A stretch of 64,000 nt of DNA from Methylotenera sp. (lineage in GTDB: Bacteria; Pseudomonadota; Gammaproteobacteria; Burkholderiales; Methylophilaceae): contig NZ_JAUXOY010000014.1 of NCBI RefSeq assembly GCF_030684185.1, forward strand, positions 156,001 through 220,000, in the 5' to 3' direction. Of this stretch, positions 63,806 through 64,000 are shown piece by piece. Position numbers and translations under genes: made by a program. Below the pieces are notes generated by a model that worked only from the letters and a program-made list of their open reading frames with translations, was not told the origin of the DNA and made no database searches. Each line of letters begins with the position of its first letter. The stretch's first letter is position 1.

Positions 63806-64000
63806 CTAGTAGGTTGTTTGATAGGTGAGTTGATACAACCTAAAACCTTCCCTTCTATCAGCGACGCGCTTGCCAGTCCAGATCAAATTCCAGTCCTGCC
63901 CTGGTTGCATTTTCCCAGTTCCTCTTACATCTTGAAGCAGATATAAATCGCAATCGAGTTTTTGCGTGGTTTCAAATGGGCGTAATTCAATATTTGTGTG
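63806..64000 (-). CDS. C-terminal part of an unidentified protein (cut by window edge)
   Basis: The minus strand is open from the window edge to a TAG at 63806-63808, giving 64 residues. It includes ELRPFETTQKLDCDLYLLQD and GQDWNLIWTGKRVADRREGF, which look like real protein. There is no start in the window. I do not recognise the family; it would converge on fdsD. Confidence 0.45.
   Translation of the reverse strand, partial: HTNIELRPFETTQKLDCDLYLLQDVRGTGKMQPGQDWNLIWTGKRVADRREGFRLYQLTYQTTY

Overview
The window reads as chromosome of a methylotrophic betaproteobacterium, most likely Methylophilaceae close to Methylotenera. This rests on recognised protein families and gene order, not on a search. 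The main signs are a lanthanide-type XoxF methanol dehydrogenase with XoxJ and cytochrome cL partners, an NAD-dependent FdsGBAD-type formate dehydrogenase with its molybdenum-cofactor genes, betaproteobacterial housekeeping blocks, and AT-rich DNA with short intergenic gaps.

Layout. 1-6 kb: end of tolQ, then tolR-tolA-tolB-pal-cpoB (cell envelope) and queE-queC (queuosine). 6-8.4 kb: rpsP-rimM-trmD-rplS, closed by a clear terminator. 8.5-17.4 kb: ogt, xerD, folB, plsY, tsaD, then the rpsU/DUF3144/yqeY/dnaG/rpoD macromolecular-synthesis block and a tRNA-Ile(CAT). 17.4-25.4 kb: an accessory stretch. The 3' part of the tRNA, its terminator and a small winged-helix gene occur twice (17457-17814 and 21052-21408). 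They bracket an iron-sulfur (6-4) photolyase, its DUF2256 companion and a YwqK-type protein; after that come an AsmA-like gene, a trypsin-like protease and small unknown genes. 25.4-35.9 kb: a FadL-like porin and a diffusible-signal-factor cluster of rpfF facing rpfC, a single-receiver protein and rpfG, the same convergent layout as in Xanthomonas. These are followed by a TPR/2OG-oxygenase, a YihY-cNMP fusion and a prolyl aminopeptidase. 36-42 kb: xoxF, xoxJ, two cytochrome cL-type genes and a type II NADH dehydrogenase. 42-47.8 kb: lplT, a PhoH-PIN protein, bcp, an orphan histidine kinase and tonB.

47.9-64 kb: moeA, mobA, moaA and the fds operon form one formate dehydrogenase/molybdopterin block, but a complete type II-C CRISPR-Cas locus sits between moeA and mobA. 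It has cas9 (1099 aa), cas1, cas2 and 28 repeats of 36 bp with 27 spacers of 30 bp. I can read an unlabelled tracrRNA on the minus strand upstream of cas9, with anti-repeat, nexus hairpin and terminator. Every repeat ends, on the minus strand, in an extended -10 element, and the anti-repeat keeps a similar element pointing at cas9. The outer repeat is truncated so that it keeps only its promoter half, and a perfect 22-bp inverted repeat lies just beyond it.

How the genes fit together: methanol is oxidised in the periplasm by XoxF with electrons passed to cytochrome cL, and formate made downstream is oxidised by Fds, which needs Moco from MoeA/MobA/MoaA and sulfuration by FdhD. The rpf genes suggest cell-density control through c-di-GMP. 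The strongest candidates for something new are the compact tracrRNA/cas9 divergent promoter derived from a repeat, the tRNA-fragment/winged-helix duplication around the photolyase, and the complete rpf module in a methylotroph.
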